DNA from: Candidatus Falkowella caecavicola
GTDB lineage: Bacteria > Bacillota > Clostridia > Oscillospirales > Ruminococcaceae
DNA: 64,000 bases
Direction: 5' to 3'
Assembly: GCA_904420125.1 (NCBI GenBank)
Contig: CAJFUK010000049.1
Span: 1 to 64,000, forward strand
Part shown: piece after piece, positions 52,674 to 61,719 of the stretch
Layout: every line of letters starts with the position of its first letter
How positions within the stretch are numbered: the first letter of the stretch is position 1
Translations under genes and position numbers: made by a program
Notes under the pieces: generated by a model
Seen by the model: only the letters and a program-made list of their open reading frames with translations
Told to the model about the DNA's origin: nothing
Databases searched by the model: none

Positions 52674-53435
52674 ATGGGATTGATTGATTTTCGTTTTTTT
52701 GCACAGAGCATTCGATTACATACCAGTGTGCAGGTACTGCTTCCGTACCGCCTGGAGATGTGTAAAGAGCCGCTGCCGGTCTTGTACCTTCTGCACGGAC
52801 TGTCCGACGACTGTTCTGCATGGATCCGGATGAGTTCTATTGAACGGTATGCGGCTGACCGGCGGCTGGCGGTTGTCATGCCCGAAGTCGGCAGAAGCTT
52901 TTACTGCGATATGGTGCATGGACAGAATTATTTCACCTATATTTCACAAGAGCTGCCATGGGTCATGCAGACGGTTTTCCCAATTTCCAGCCGCCGGGAG
53001 GATACCTATGTCGCCGGTTTGTCCATGGGCGGATTCGGTGCGTTTAAACTGGCACTGAATTATCCGGAGCGTTTTCGCGGGGCCGCAAGCTTTTCCGGCG
53101 CCATGGATTTGATGGAGCTGCATCGGGAGGGGAACCTGAGCGAAGAACAAAAACTGCTGGTATCCTCTATCTGGGACGGCAAAACGGATCTCACCGGTAC
53201 CTGTGATGACCTGAAAACATTGGCGCTTCAACTGGAGCAATCGGGAAAAGAAGCCCCCATCCTGTATCAGTGGTGCGGGACAGAAGATTTTCTGCATGAT
53301 ATCAATGTAAGATTCCGGGACTTTATACAGACCAACACCCATTTGCCCTATACCTATACGGAAAGCCCCGGAAACCATACATGGAAGTACTGGGACTGGC
53401 AAATTGAAAAGGCACTCGACTTTTTTGGCCTGTAG
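52674..53435 (+). CDS. Alpha/beta-hydrolase esterase (tributyrin/feruloyl esterase type)
   Basis: 253 residues of the esterase D/PHB-depolymerase-like family. The oxyanion region is LLHGLSDDCSAW, the nucleophile Ser is in GLSMGGFGAF (about residue 122), the acid probably Asp in CGTEDFLHD and the His in GNHTWKYWD (about 241). No signal peptide. Similar proteins cut short-chain esters. GGAGGAAAG precedes the ATG. First gene of a cluster with MBOAT and DHHW proteins, so it might remove acyl groups that they add; that is inference. Confidence 0.88.
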   Translation: MGLIDFRFFAQSIRLHTSVQVLLPYRLEMCKEPLPVLYLLHGLSDDCSAWIRMSSIERYAADRRLAVVMPEVGRSFYCDMVHGQNYFTYISQELPWVMQTVFPISSRREDTYVAGLSMGGFGAFKLALNYPERFRGAASFSGAMDLMELHREGNLSEEQKLLVSSIWDGKTDLTGTCDDLKTLALQLEQSGKEAPILYQWCGTEDFLHDINVRFRDFIQTNTHLPYTYTESPGNHTWKYWDWQIEKALDFFGL

Positions 53436-53461
53436 TTTCTGCTTATTTTAGGAGGATTTCT

Positions 53462-54865
53462 GTGGTTTTTTCCAATTTAATATTCTTATATTTATTTTTG
53501 CCTGCCAACTTTCTGTGCTATTTTGCGACCAAAAAACAGATATACAGAAACATCGTCCTGATCTTATTTTCCCTGTTCTTTTATGCATGGGGGGAACCGG
53601 TCTGGATCACCCTTTTGCTTTTTTCTGCCACCATTGACTATTTTCACGGACGCCTGGCGCAGAAATACCGGGGGAAAATTGGTGCCAAGCTGGCCGTTGC
53701 TTCTTCTCTCGTGCTGAACCTGGGATTGCTGGCGGTTTTCAAATACAGCGGACTGATCATTCAAACGGTAAACCAGCTGACCGGGCTTTCGATCAGCGCG
53801 CCGGGGTGGGGACTCCCGATTGGAATCTCCTTTTATACATTTCAGACGATTGCCTATGTCATTGACGTATACCGCGGTAAGGTGGAGGCGCAGCGATCCT
53901 ATTTGAATTTTCTGCTCTTTGTTTCCCTGTATCACAGGCTGGTTGCCGGGCCGATTGTCCGGTACGAAGAAGTGCAGAATGATTTTGATCAGGTCACCAT
54001 TACAGCCTATGATATGAGCGAGGGAATTTCCCGGTTCTGTGTCGGGCTGTTTAAAAAAGTCTTTGTCGCCAATGTGGCTGGGGAATTTGTCGCCATTTAT
54101 ATGGACGGAAACATCGCCGCGCTTTCTTCAGCCGGCGCATGGTTTGGCGCGCTGATGTACACCCTGCAGATTTATTATGATTTTTCCGGCTATTCTGATA
54201 TGGCATTGGGGCTGGGACGGATGTTTGGTTCCAGCTACAATGAAAATTTCCAGTATCCCTATATTGCAAAATCCGCAACCGATTTCTGGAGACGCTGGCA
54301 TATTTCTTTGAGCAGTTTTTTCAGGGACTATCTTTATATCCCTCTGGGCGGCAACCGGAAACATCAGTATCTGAATCTGTTCATTGTCTGGGGACTGACC
54401 GGACTATGGCATGGAGCCAGCTGGAATTTCGTGCTATGGGGTCTGTATTATGGGGTTCTCATCTGCCTGGAACGCTTGTTCCTTCGTAAAGTGCTGGAAA
54501 AAATACCCGCCTTTTTTTCACATCTATACCTTTTGTTCATCACGGTTGTAGGATGGGTGATTTTTTACTACACCGATTCCAGCCAGCTTTTTGCATACCT
54601 CGGTAAAATGTTCAGCTTTTCCGGCGGATTTCCGTTGGAATTACAGCTGCAGATTGTCAATAATATTTTCTGGATTCTGCTGTCTGCGTTCTTTTGTATG
54701 CCAGTGGTTCCTTTCCTGCGCCGGGTCATCCGGGAGAAATTCCCTTCTTCCTGGCAGGAGGCTGCTGGGATCGGGCAAGTTTTACTGACAGGGTTTTTGC
54801 TTTTGTCAAGTACGGCTTTACTGGTCGGGCAGAGCTATAATCCCTTTTTGTATTTTCATTTTTAG
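53462..54865 (+). CDS. MBOAT-family O-acyltransferase (AlgI/PatA/DltB type)
   Basis: Membrane protein of 467 residues with about eleven TM helices. It moves acyl groups, usually acetyl, across the membrane onto polymers. Marks are RLVAGPIVRYEE, DFWRRWHISLSSFFRDYLYIP and the catalytic His region GLTGLWHGASWNF. Start is GTG at 53462 with AGGAGG seven bases before. Coupled to the DHHW protein gene (12 bp gap), the usual pairing in exopolysaccharide or wall-polymer acetylation. Confidence 0.95.
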   Translation: MVFSNLIFLYLFLPANFLCYFATKKQIYRNIVLILFSLFFYAWGEPVWITLLLFSATIDYFHGRLAQKYRGKIGAKLAVASSLVLNLGLLAVFKYSGLIIQTVNQLTGLSISAPGWGLPIGISFYTFQTIAYVIDVYRGKVEAQRSYLNFLLFVSLYHRLVAGPIVRYEEVQNDFDQVTITAYDMSEGISRFCVGLFKKVFVANVAGEFVAIYMDGNIAALSSAGAWFGALMYTLQIYYDFSGYSDMALGLGRMFGSSYNENFQYPYIAKSATDFWRRWHISLSSFFRDYLYIPLGGNRKHQYLNLFIVWGLTGLWHGASWNFVLWGLYYGVLICLERLFLRKVLEKIPAFFSHLYLLFITVVGWVIFYYTDSSQLFAYLGKMFSFSGGFPLELQLQIVNNIFWILLSAFFCMPVVPFLRRVIREKFPSSWQEAAGIGQVLLTGFLLLSSTALLVGQSYNPFLYFHF

Positions 54866-54877
54866 GAGGAAAGGCAC

Positions 54878-56497
54878 TTGGACAAGGCAACACGAAGACA
54901 GCGACAGCATGACCGCCGGATGCGGCGGATTCTGTACGCCAACTGTATCTTATTTCTTGGACTGCTGTTTGTTATCGGCATTCTGTCCCTGATTCTGCCC
55001 AAAAAAACAGTGTCCGAATATGAACGGCGGGAACTGGCCAAACGGCCGGATTTTTCGGCACAGGCCCTTTTCCAGGGGAACTATATTCGCGATCTGGAAC
55101 TTTATTATGCAGATACTTTCCCGTTTCGGGATGCTTTTGTCGAAGCGGGCGCCTGGCTAAAAGAGCATCGAGGGCTGGAGATGGATGACGGGCGGCTGTA
55201 TGGCCAGCCAGAGACTTCTGCGCCGGAAGAACCGGTTGTTTCTACAGATTCTTCTGCGTCGGTAGAGTCGAGCGAAGTTTTGCCGGGGGTTCCAGTGGAG
55301 GGCAGCCAGCCGGAATCCAGTCAGCCCGAATTCAGTCAGCCGTCGGAAAGCAGTTCGGAGACATCATCTGCACCTCCTGAAAGTTCCGTTCCGGCTGTGG
55401 ATCCGGAATCGGAGGTTGTGGGCGAGCAAAACGGCCCGGTCTTTATTGTCAATGGCATGGCGTTACAGATTTTTGGCGGAACACAGCGGGCCTGTGATTT
55501 ATATACTGACGCGATCAATCGCTATGCCGAAGAGCTGGGAGACAGTGTACAGATTTATAATATGGTGGTGCCCACCAGCACGGATTTTTATATGCCCGAA
55601 AAGTATCGGTCATTGACCAATTCCCAAAAGGATAATATTGATTATATTTATTCCCGGTTGTCCCCGAAGGTTAAATCTGTCGACGCATATAGCGTGCTTG
55701 CAGAGCATACAGATGAATACCTGTTCTTTAATACCGATCATCATTGGACCGGACTGGGCGCTTATTATGCCTATACGGCCTTTGCAGAGGCGGCCGGTTT
55801 TGAAGCGAAGAAACTGTCGGACTATGAGACCAGACGTTTGCCCAACCCATTCTTAGGCACGCTCTATGCCCAGACCCAGAACTCGTCCCTTAAAAATAAT
55901 CCGGACTATGTTGATTACTATATTGTACCGGGCCTGGAGTCGGTACAGCAGTATCTTAAGGGGTCGCCCTATACGTCCAACGGAGGACTGGTTTGGGCAG
56001 AATATGCGACAGGCGCCAACTCCTATGGCGTTTTTCTGCAGGGCGATTACCCTTTGACCACAATTCAAACCAACAATCACAACGGAAAGAGAATCGTAGT
56101 TGTGAAAGAATCCTACGGCAATGCATTTGCACCATTTCTGATTGCGGATTATGAAGAGATTTTTGTCGTAGATCTGCGTTATTTTGAGCTGAATCTGCCG
56201 GATTTTATTCGGGAAAACCAGGTCACGGATCTGCTGTTCCTCAATAATGTATTTGCGGCCAATACAGCCCTGCATATCAACCGGATTGAAGCTATGCGTA
56301 CCCAGGAGTATGCAGAACCGGTGACTGCGCCGGCAGACACGGAAAGTTCTTCAGAAGACGTAGAGCAAGAAACTTCCTCCGATGAAGTGAGTACGGAAGC
56401 TTCTTCCAAAGAGGATGATGTGTCTGTGCTGCCGGAGGAAGAAGATGCAGAACAGGCTTCCGGCTGGGAAGATATGGAGATCTTCCCAACCGGATAA
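54878..56497 (+). CDS. DHHW/AlgX-like cell-surface protein, partner of MBOAT
   Basis: 539 residues with one N-terminal TM anchor (ILYANCILFLGLLFVIGIL). The extracellular part carries TDHHWTGLGAYYAY near residue 286, the DHHW motif shared with AlgJ/AlgX-type SGNH acetyltransferases. A Ser/Pro/Glu-rich insert (about 110-185) splits the domain, and a similar Ser/Glu-rich tail ends the protein, so it probably spans part of the wall. Start is TTG at 54878 after AGGAGG. It likely transfers the acyl group delivered by the MBOAT protein. Confidence 0.9.
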   Translation: MDKATRRQRQHDRRMRRILYANCILFLGLLFVIGILSLILPKKTVSEYERRELAKRPDFSAQALFQGNYIRDLELYYADTFPFRDAFVEAGAWLKEHRGLEMDDGRLYGQPETSAPEEPVVSTDSSASVESSEVLPGVPVEGSQPESSQPEFSQPSESSSETSSAPPESSVPAVDPESEVVGEQNGPVFIVNGMALQIFGGTQRACDLYTDAINRYAEELGDSVQIYNMVVPTSTDFYMPEKYRSLTNSQKDNIDYIYSRLSPKVKSVDAYSVLAEHTDEYLFFNTDHHWTGLGAYYAYTAFAEAAGFEAKKLSDYETRRLPNPFLGTLYAQTQNSSLKNNPDYVDYYIVPGLESVQQYLKGSPYTSNGGLVWAEYATGANSYGVFLQGDYPLTTIQTNNHNGKRIVVVKESYGNAFAPFLIADYEEIFVVDLRYFELNLPDFIRENQVTDLLFLNNVFAANTALHINRIEAMRTQEYAEPVTAPADTESSSEDVEQETSSDEVSTEASSKEDDVSVLPEEEDAEQASGWEDMEIFPTG

Positions 56498-56585
56498 TAC
56501 GGAGACCGTGGAAGGAATGGCTGCGCCAGTCAGGCGGATGACGGACAGGGCGGAGCGGCATCACAGCACAGAAAGGAAGATTTAG

Positions 56586-57647
56586 ATGGGAAAGATCCGC
56601 TGGTTTCGTCAGAAACGAAATGATCCTCCGGGACGTAGTACCGCGGATATGCCGATCGGGGAAAGGCTCAACCAATATACGCCTGAGACCCTACGTGCTG
56701 ACAGCCGGTATGCTGCATTTGGGATGATTGTATCCCTGCTGATGGGATATGTCTGCACTTATGCGGTTTTGCTGGTCGCGCTGCCTGTTTTTGCCCTCTT
56801 TTCGGGCACGGAGTCAGTGGGATTTTTGGGGATGGAGTCTGCATTCAGCAGTCCGACGTTTATCGTTGTGGTCAATGCACTGGCCATGGTTTGCAGCACA
56901 ATCTTTTCCAACCTGATCCCTTTTTCTCTCTGCCGCCGGGCGGCCGGCCTGCGGGAGAAACTCTGTAATGGGCTGGGGATGCCTGTTCTATATCTGCTGG
57001 GGCTGTTTCCAGTTGTGCTGGGCGTGAATATGTGGGGCGGATTTTTTTCTTCCTGGGTCAGTGACCTGATGCAGCGGATGCATCTGGTGCCCACAGAGCC
57101 GGATTTCAGCCTGCCTGATGTACCGGCAGCCAGTATTTTAATGACCCTGAGTATTGTTGTACTGGCACCGATTTTTGAGGAATATGTCTTTCGGGGTGTG
57201 CTGCTTCGTATTTTTCAGAGATATGGGGACGGTTTTGCCATCTTGCTGTCGGGATTTCTGTTCGGCATGGCCCATGCAAACCTGCCCCAGTTTTGTTCCG
57301 CTTTTCCGATCGGTCTGGTGCTTGGATACATAGCAGTGCGCAGTCATTCCATTCTGCCGACGATTTTACTGCATTTGGGGAATAATCTGTTTGTCACGCT
57401 GACCACGGAATTGGCGTTCAATTCGGTAGTAGCAGGAATCGGTTCTATATTCAACGGCATCATTTCATTGATTCCGGGACTGGGCGGGCTGTTGTTTATC
57501 GGATATAAGCTTTTCCTGATGCTGGAGGACGAATCAGGATATTATTGCGGGAAACGTGCAAAAATTTTGCTGCGTTCCTGGCCCGTCTGGCTGATGATCG
57601 GATTATATGTATTGCAGTCTCTGCGCTTTTTGGTGTGGCAGGGTTAA
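56586..57647 (+). CDS. CPBP-family intramembrane metalloprotease
   Basis: 353 residues, about eight TM helices. The three CPBP (Abi) motifs are visible: EEYVFRG (about residue 200), FGMAHAN (about 228) and HLGNNL (about 260). Such proteases cut prenylated or other membrane proteins and include bacteriocin immunity proteins. AAAGGAAG lies before the ATG. It is 88 bp after the DHHW gene and probably in the same transcript, ended by a strong terminator. The cytoplasmic head (about 1-45) is basic. Confidence 0.93.
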   Translation: MGKIRWFRQKRNDPPGRSTADMPIGERLNQYTPETLRADSRYAAFGMIVSLLMGYVCTYAVLLVALPVFALFSGTESVGFLGMESAFSSPTFIVVVNALAMVCSTIFSNLIPFSLCRRAAGLREKLCNGLGMPVLYLLGLFPVVLGVNMWGGFFSSWVSDLMQRMHLVPTEPDFSLPDVPAASILMTLSIVVLAPIFEEYVFRGVLLRIFQRYGDGFAILLSGFLFGMAHANLPQFCSAFPIGLVLGYIAVRSHSILPTILLHLGNNLFVTLTTELAFNSVVAGIGSIFNGIISLIPGLGGLLFIGYKLFLMLEDESGYYCGKRAKILLRSWPVWLMIGLYVLQSLRFLVWQG

Positions 57648-57670
57648 CTGACGCCGGATGATATATGATT

Positions 57671-57718
57671 AAATCCGACAGCGGGGATATTTTCATATCC
57701 CCGCTGTCGGATTTTTTT
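57671..57718 (+). terminator. Strong terminator after the CPBP gene
   Basis: A perfect 20-bp stem, AAATCCGACAGCGGGGATAT (57671-57690) and 57695-57714, loop TTTC, then T residues. Confidence 0.95.
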
Positions 57719-58010
57719 ATACAGAACAAAGAGACAGGCAGGATCCATTCAGTCAGGATAGGTGGGGTATGCCTGTTGGCTGATGCCCTCTCCGGGAGGA
57801 AACGCAGGATAAACGGGACTGCCGATATACCACACGGCCGGACGCTGAACGATCCCAAAAGTATATTCCGCCTCATGGACAACTTTGAAGGATTTACATC
57901 AAACAGGCCTGTTTTTTTCATAAAAAACAGGCCGATCACATAAATATAGCAATATACAGAAGAGGAACCGCGGCGACAGCCGCAAAAAACGGCGGAGCAT
58001 CAGCTAGAAA
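57719..58010. other. Intergenic stretch upstream of spoIIP
   Basis: No gene recognised. GGCCTGTTTTTT and its complement form an inverted repeat near 57906-57933. A sigma-E type promoter for spoIIP is expected here but was not clear enough to mark. Confidence 0.5.
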
Positions 58011-58022
58011 GGATGTGTGAGG

Positions 58023-59174
58023 TTGAAAGCAAAACGACAAAAGAATTGGATACGCAGGGCCGGGTTCCTGCTGGTCCTTTTTGGACTGGTTCCCGCTCTT
58101 TTTAAGGGCTTTATTGCCAGCATCCCCCTGGTGACAGCGGCAGCAGAGCGTGCAGTATTCTGGTCTTTTGGATTGACCATGCCGGAGGGAATGCTTGTTT
58201 TATCCGATGAGATAGACGAAAAGGGCAGGGGACAGGCGATGCAGGAAACGGAGGACGATACGCCGGACCGTTCTGAAGGGAACGGGCAAACACAGCTGTC
58301 CGATCCAAACACACAGATTTTGCAGCGCCCGGTGAAAGACGCGCAGCCCTACGAACCGACGGCGACTGATCGGGACGGACCGATTGTCCGGGAAACTTTT
58401 AAAGCAGGGACAACCAGTGCCTTTATTCCAATTGGGAACAATGCCTATATCCAAAACACGACATCGGTTTCCAGCGCAGCGATTTTATCTGAAATCCAGA
58501 AGCCTCCCGCCTTTACCATTGAATCGGGGACAGAGCCGCAGGTGCTGATTATGCATACACATACCACGGAAAGTTATGAGGATGCATCCAGAGATTTCTA
58601 TGATGAATCGTATAATTCCCGCACAACGGATAACACTAAGAATATGGTACGGGTCGGGGATGAAATCGAAATGCAGCTCAAGATGGCTGGGATCGGCGTA
58701 ATCCACGATAAGACGCTGCACGATTATCCTTCATATAATGGTTCCTATGACCGCTCCAGGGTCACTGTGGAAAAAATTCTGGAGGAATATCCGTCGATTC
58801 AGGTCGTGCTCGATATTCACCGGGATGCCATCCAAAGAGAAAACGGGGAAAGAGTCGCTCCAGTCGTAGAGGTTAACGGTAAAAACGCCGCCCAGATGAT
58901 GATTATTTCCTGCTGTGACGATGGGAGCGGGGAAATTCCCAATTATATGGAGAATCTCCGGTTTGCTTGTGCTTTGCAGAGGCAGATGGAAGGCGATTAT
59001 CCCGGCTTAACCCGTCCGATTTTGTTTTCCTGCCGGCATTACAATCAGGATCTGACCAGCGGTTCCATTCTGGTTGAAGTCGGAGCGCATGGGAACAGTT
59101 TGGATGAAGCGGTTTATGCAGGGGAACTGTTGGGTAAATCTCTGGTCAAATTGTTGAATGGAATGAAAAATTAA
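58023..59174 (+). CDS. spoIIP: Stage II sporulation protein P
   Basis: Peptidoglycan amidase/endopeptidase that drives engulfment of the forespore. The 383 residues have an N-terminal TM segment (RRAGFLLVLFGLVPALFKGF) and the catalytic amidase-like domain with MHTHTTESY (zinc His) and VVLDIHRDAI, then FSCRHYNQDL and ILVEVGAHGNS. The TTG at 58023 has AAAGGA nine bases upstream; a GTG two codons earlier (58017) is possible. gpr and spoIIP are neighbours in many clostridia; here they are 14.7 kb apart. Confidence 0.95.
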   Translation: MKAKRQKNWIRRAGFLLVLFGLVPALFKGFIASIPLVTAAAERAVFWSFGLTMPEGMLVLSDEIDEKGRGQAMQETEDDTPDRSEGNGQTQLSDPNTQILQRPVKDAQPYEPTATDRDGPIVRETFKAGTTSAFIPIGNNAYIQNTTSVSSAAILSEIQKPPAFTIESGTEPQVLIMHTHTTESYEDASRDFYDESYNSRTTDNTKNMVRVGDEIEMQLKMAGIGVIHDKTLHDYPSYNGSYDRSRVTVEKILEEYPSIQVVLDIHRDAIQRENGERVAPVVEVNGKNAAQMMIISCCDDGSGEIPNYMENLRFACALQRQMEGDYPGLTRPILFSCRHYNQDLTSGSILVEVGAHGNSLDEAVYAGELLGKSLVKLLNGMKN

Positions 59175-59194
59175 AGGTTTAGAAAGGAACGGAA

Positions 59195-59527
59195 ATGAAA
59201 AGGACAATTTCCAAAGCAAATCGCCGGATTGTGATTTTATCTGTCTGGATCACCTTGATTCTTGTTTTGCTTTTAGCAGGCGGACTGATTGTATTTTCCA
59301 ACAGTTCGTCTTTGCTATATGGAAAGGATTTTCCTGTTTTTCAGGCCGATTTTTCGGATTCTTCCCTCTTTATTACCATCGTCGGACAGCGGTTTATGAT
59401 GGATCTATCAGGCCTTCAGGCCGCAGGCAGCTGGATCAAAGAAAAATTTCTATGGTGGCCTGCTCCTTTTGCCTTGCTGGTAGAGCTTTTTCTCTGGCTT
59501 CGCTCCCTTTTTACCGCGGGCTTTTAG
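59195..59527 (+). CDS. Small membrane protein after spoIIP
   Basis: 110 residues. One TM helix near the start (IVILSVWITLILVLLLAGGLIV) and a hydrophobic C-terminal segment (WWPAPFALLVELFLWLRSLF). GGAACGG lies before the ATG. It is 20 bp after spoIIP, so it is probably transcribed with it during sporulation. No family recognised. Confidence 0.7.
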   Translation: MKRTISKANRRIVILSVWITLILVLLLAGGLIVFSNSSSLLYGKDFPVFQADFSDSSLFITIVGQRFMMDLSGLQAAGSWIKEKFLWWPAPFALLVELFLWLRSLFTAGF

Positions 59528-59573
59528 CCGGCTCCCAGGGCCGATGTGCCGGGATACAACGGGGAACAATCAT

Positions 59574-59613
59574 AAAGCGCCCTGCTGTAGATCAATCTAC
59601 AGCAGGGCGCTTT
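59574..59613. terminator. Bidirectional terminator between spoIIP unit and rnpB
   Basis: Perfect 19-bp arms (59574-59592 and 59595-59613) with a 2-nt centre; GCGCCCTGCTGTAGAT is the main stem. Confidence 0.9.
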
Positions 59614-59663
59614 TGCAATGGAATCGGTTTGACTGTCCGATCACACTGCCGAATCATCAATAG

Positions 59664-59998
59664 ACTGTGACTAAACCTGTAAGCCGGGTTCTGTTGAATA
59701 CGGCAATCTATCTGGGCACCGCGTCGCCGCTGGTGCTCAAGCCATCTTTCGGGAGCATCGGGCCAATGATAACCTCCCCGCTGATGTTGCATCGGATAGG
59801 GTTTGCAGGGTCGTGGGGTCTCCCACACGCCGGTGAGCTCTTACCTCGCCTTTCCACCCTTACCGGAAAAATTCCGGCGGTATATCTCTGTTGCACTTTC
59901 CCTAGAGTCGCCTCCGGCTGCCGTTAGCAGCTATCCCGCCCTGTGATGCCCGGACTTTCCTCACGCAAAAGCGCGCTGCCGTACAGTTTACTCACAGT
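59664..59998 (-). ncRNA. rnpB: RNase P RNA (bacterial)
   Basis: Catalytic RNA that trims tRNA 5' ends. On the minus strand the conserved GAGGAAAGTCCGGGC near the 5' end and ACAGAACCCGGCTTA near the 3' end are both present, along with the GGGTAAGGGTGGAAAGGCG-like core (here GGTAAGGGTGGAAAGG) and the AGAGCTCACC region. P1 is visible: ACTGTGAG(T)AAACTG at the 5' end (59998 downward) pairs with CAGGTTTAGTCACAGT at 59664. Ends are set by this helix, giving about 335 nt. Class A or B was not resolved. Confidence 0.97.
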
Positions 59999-60004
59999 AT
60001 CTTC

Positions 60005-60033
60005 AGTATAACAGATTGTTGCATGTTATTCAA
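60005..60033 (-). promoter_or_regulatory. Promoter of rnpB
   Basis: Minus strand TTGAAT (60033-60028), 17 bp, TATACT (60010-60005), extended TGT; the RNA starts about 7 nt after it. Confidence 0.85.
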
Positions 60034-60760
60034 GGGTTTTACGGTACTTCGCCATCCAGCTCCGAAATAAAAACCAGATCACCACAGCCCCTGCCATACA
60101 GCATACAAAGATCAGCAGGGCATTCCCGGCATTCCCGGATCCAACATTGGCACCGATATAGGTGGAAGTGATGATGGAAGCGGTTCTTGCGATTCCGGAT
60201 AACGCCAGGAATTTGCGGGGGCGGATCGGCGTCATGGCGGCAAATAAGTACGTGAAAAGGTCCTTGGGAAGTGCAGGTACCAGATACAGAATAAAGACAG
60301 CAGTTTCCAGTGTTTGTATTTTTTGAAGCCAGCACACTGTTTTGGCAGCTTTTTTTTGGATTATGGCCGGAATTGCCCGGCTGTGCCGGCGCACCAGATG
60401 AAACACGATGGCAGATCCAGCCAGTGTACCGGCTAAGCAGATTAAAAATCCATAAAATCCGCCGTAACACATGCCGGCAACAAATTCAAAAGGTTCGGAG
60501 GGGAAAATGGCCAGCAGTTCCTGTATGGCCAGCATCATCCCAATGAGAGGCGCACCCAATATCCCCAGAGCGTTCACCGCGTCTTTACAGCAGGCAAGGA
60601 CCGACGGGCTGCTTAAAAACAGTGCCAGGCGGCTGATCGCAAAAACCAGCCCAGCCCCGACAACCAGCACCAACCCCAGGCGAAGCCGGATAGACGTTTT
60701 TTCAGAAACGGCTGGGACAGTCCAGATGATCCGGATTCTTTGTTTCATGCCGGCAACCAT
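60026..60760 (-). CDS. VTT/TVP38-TMEM64-family membrane protein
   Basis: 244 residues with about six TM helices and the VTT core FVAGMCYGGFYGFLICLAGTLAGSAI (FVAGMCYGGFYGF at its start). Related DedA and TVP38 proteins scramble or move lipids and affect membrane homeostasis. Two in-frame ATGs lie at 60760 and 60748; the AAAGGA site suits neither perfectly. Its stop overlaps the rnpB promoter region on the same strand, so read-through could contribute to RNase P RNA. Confidence 0.85.
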   Translation of the reverse strand: MVAGMKQRIRIIWTVPAVSEKTSIRLRLGLVLVVGAGLVFAISRLALFLSSPSVLACCKDAVNALGILGAPLIGMMLAIQELLAIFPSEPFEFVAGMCYGGFYGFLICLAGTLAGSAIVFHLVRRHSRAIPAIIQKKAAKTVCWLQKIQTLETAVFILYLVPALPKDLFTYLFAAMTPIRPRKFLALSGIARTASIITSTYIGANVGSGNAGNALLIFVCCMAGAVVIWFLFRSWMAKYRKTLE

Positions 60761-60818
60761 TCCTTTCCCATAAAATCCGGGCGGAAAATTTATTTTTCAG
60801 CTTTTTCCCGCCTTTCCA

Positions 60819-60849
60819 TTGATATATATATCCGGACGGACTGTATAAT
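60819..60849 (+). promoter_or_regulatory. Promoter of the ATPase-fragment gene
   Basis: TTGATA (60819-60824), 19 bp, TATAAT (60844-60849). Confidence 0.45.
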
Positions 60850-60913
60850 AGACCGGAAAAGCGTCAATATTCCGGACAGAACATTTCCATTTGGGAGAAA
60901 TGGGGGAGATACG

Positions 60914-61576
60914 ATGAAACAAAAACGCAGATTGAAAATCGCAGGGCTTGAAAACATCGCACAAAGTGCAGGGCTGGAAAAGGCGCTTAACCGGATTCAG
61001 GGAGTCCGGGCCTATGTCAATGCAGTTTCCGGACAGGCAACCATTCTCTATAAAGACCGTCCAAATAAGTGGGAATATATTTTAAACCGGATTGATGATT
61101 TTGGATATGTTCCAGAAGAGATGGATCTGCCGGAAATGGAGGCCGCTACAGAAGCTGTCGAGCTTTTCAGCAATGCAAAGGTCGGGCTGGACACGCTTTT
61201 GTTCAGTCCTGCCCTCGACGGACTGCAGATTACGCTTTGTGATTTGATCGCAGAAAAACAGGTCAGTGCAGAACAGGTCATCTATTATGCAGCTTCCGCG
61301 CTCTGTACCTCAAACTGTCCCGCGGCGCATCTATTTGCTGAGGTCGCGCAGGCCAATGGGATTCCGCTCACTTTCCCGCAGCGGGTGGATACAACAGCGG
61401 CGGATGGTGTTTCCGCGCAGATCGGCGGGCAGTCCTGCAAGTTAGGAAGCTTTGCATTTATGATCCGGCAGATGGAAGATTTGACCGGGATCGGAGATTT
61501 CGGCGAGGGGGTCTGTCCTGTTTATCTGACGGTGGACGGTGCGCTTTTGGGCGCGGCCGTCATACGCGCCTCCTGA
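60914..61576 (+). CDS. HMA-like domain joined to a P-type ATPase nucleotide-binding-like fragment
   Basis: 220 residues, soluble. Residues 1-75 follow the heavy-metal-associated fold pattern (GLEKALNRIQGVRAYVNAVSGQATI ... DDFGYVPEE) but lack the CxxC metal site. Residues about 120-218 look like the N domain of a P1B ATPase: YYAASALCTSNCPAAHLFAEVA is where these enzymes have their E-H-P motif (here CTSNCPAA), then ADGVSAQIGGQSCKLGS and DGALLGAAVIRAS, where the protein stops. There are no TM helices, A domain or DKTG phosphorylation site. GGGGGAG lies before the ATG. It is either a broken remnant or a domain reused for another task. Confidence 0.65.
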   Translation: MKQKRRLKIAGLENIAQSAGLEKALNRIQGVRAYVNAVSGQATILYKDRPNKWEYILNRIDDFGYVPEEMDLPEMEAATEAVELFSNAKVGLDTLLFSPALDGLQITLCDLIAEKQVSAEQVIYYAASALCTSNCPAAHLFAEVAQANGIPLTFPQRVDTTAADGVSAQIGGQSCKLGSFAFMIRQMEDLTGIGDFGEGVCPVYLTVDGALLGAAVIRAS

Positions 61577-61641
61577 TTATGATGCGGCGGGACACTTGTT
61601 GCCGCATAGAAGGGATGCTCTGCCGCATCTGAAAAGGGTCC

Positions 61642-61695
61642 ATAATACAGCAAGGCAGCAGGATACATTTTTATCCTGCTGCCTTGCTGTATTAT
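61642..61695. terminator. 24-bp perfect hairpin between convergent genes
   Basis: ATAATACAGCAAGGCAGCAG begins a 24-bp arm (61642-61665) mirrored exactly at 61672-61695. The genes on both sides converge on it, so it is probably a bidirectional terminator despite a poor T run. Confidence 0.75.
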
Positions 61696-61719
61696 ATAGT
61701 AAAGAGAAAGAGATAAGCT

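Noticed and set aside
57665..57943. 92-codon frame starting in the CPBP terminator
   Set aside because: It starts inside the terminator hairpin and has no ribosome site.
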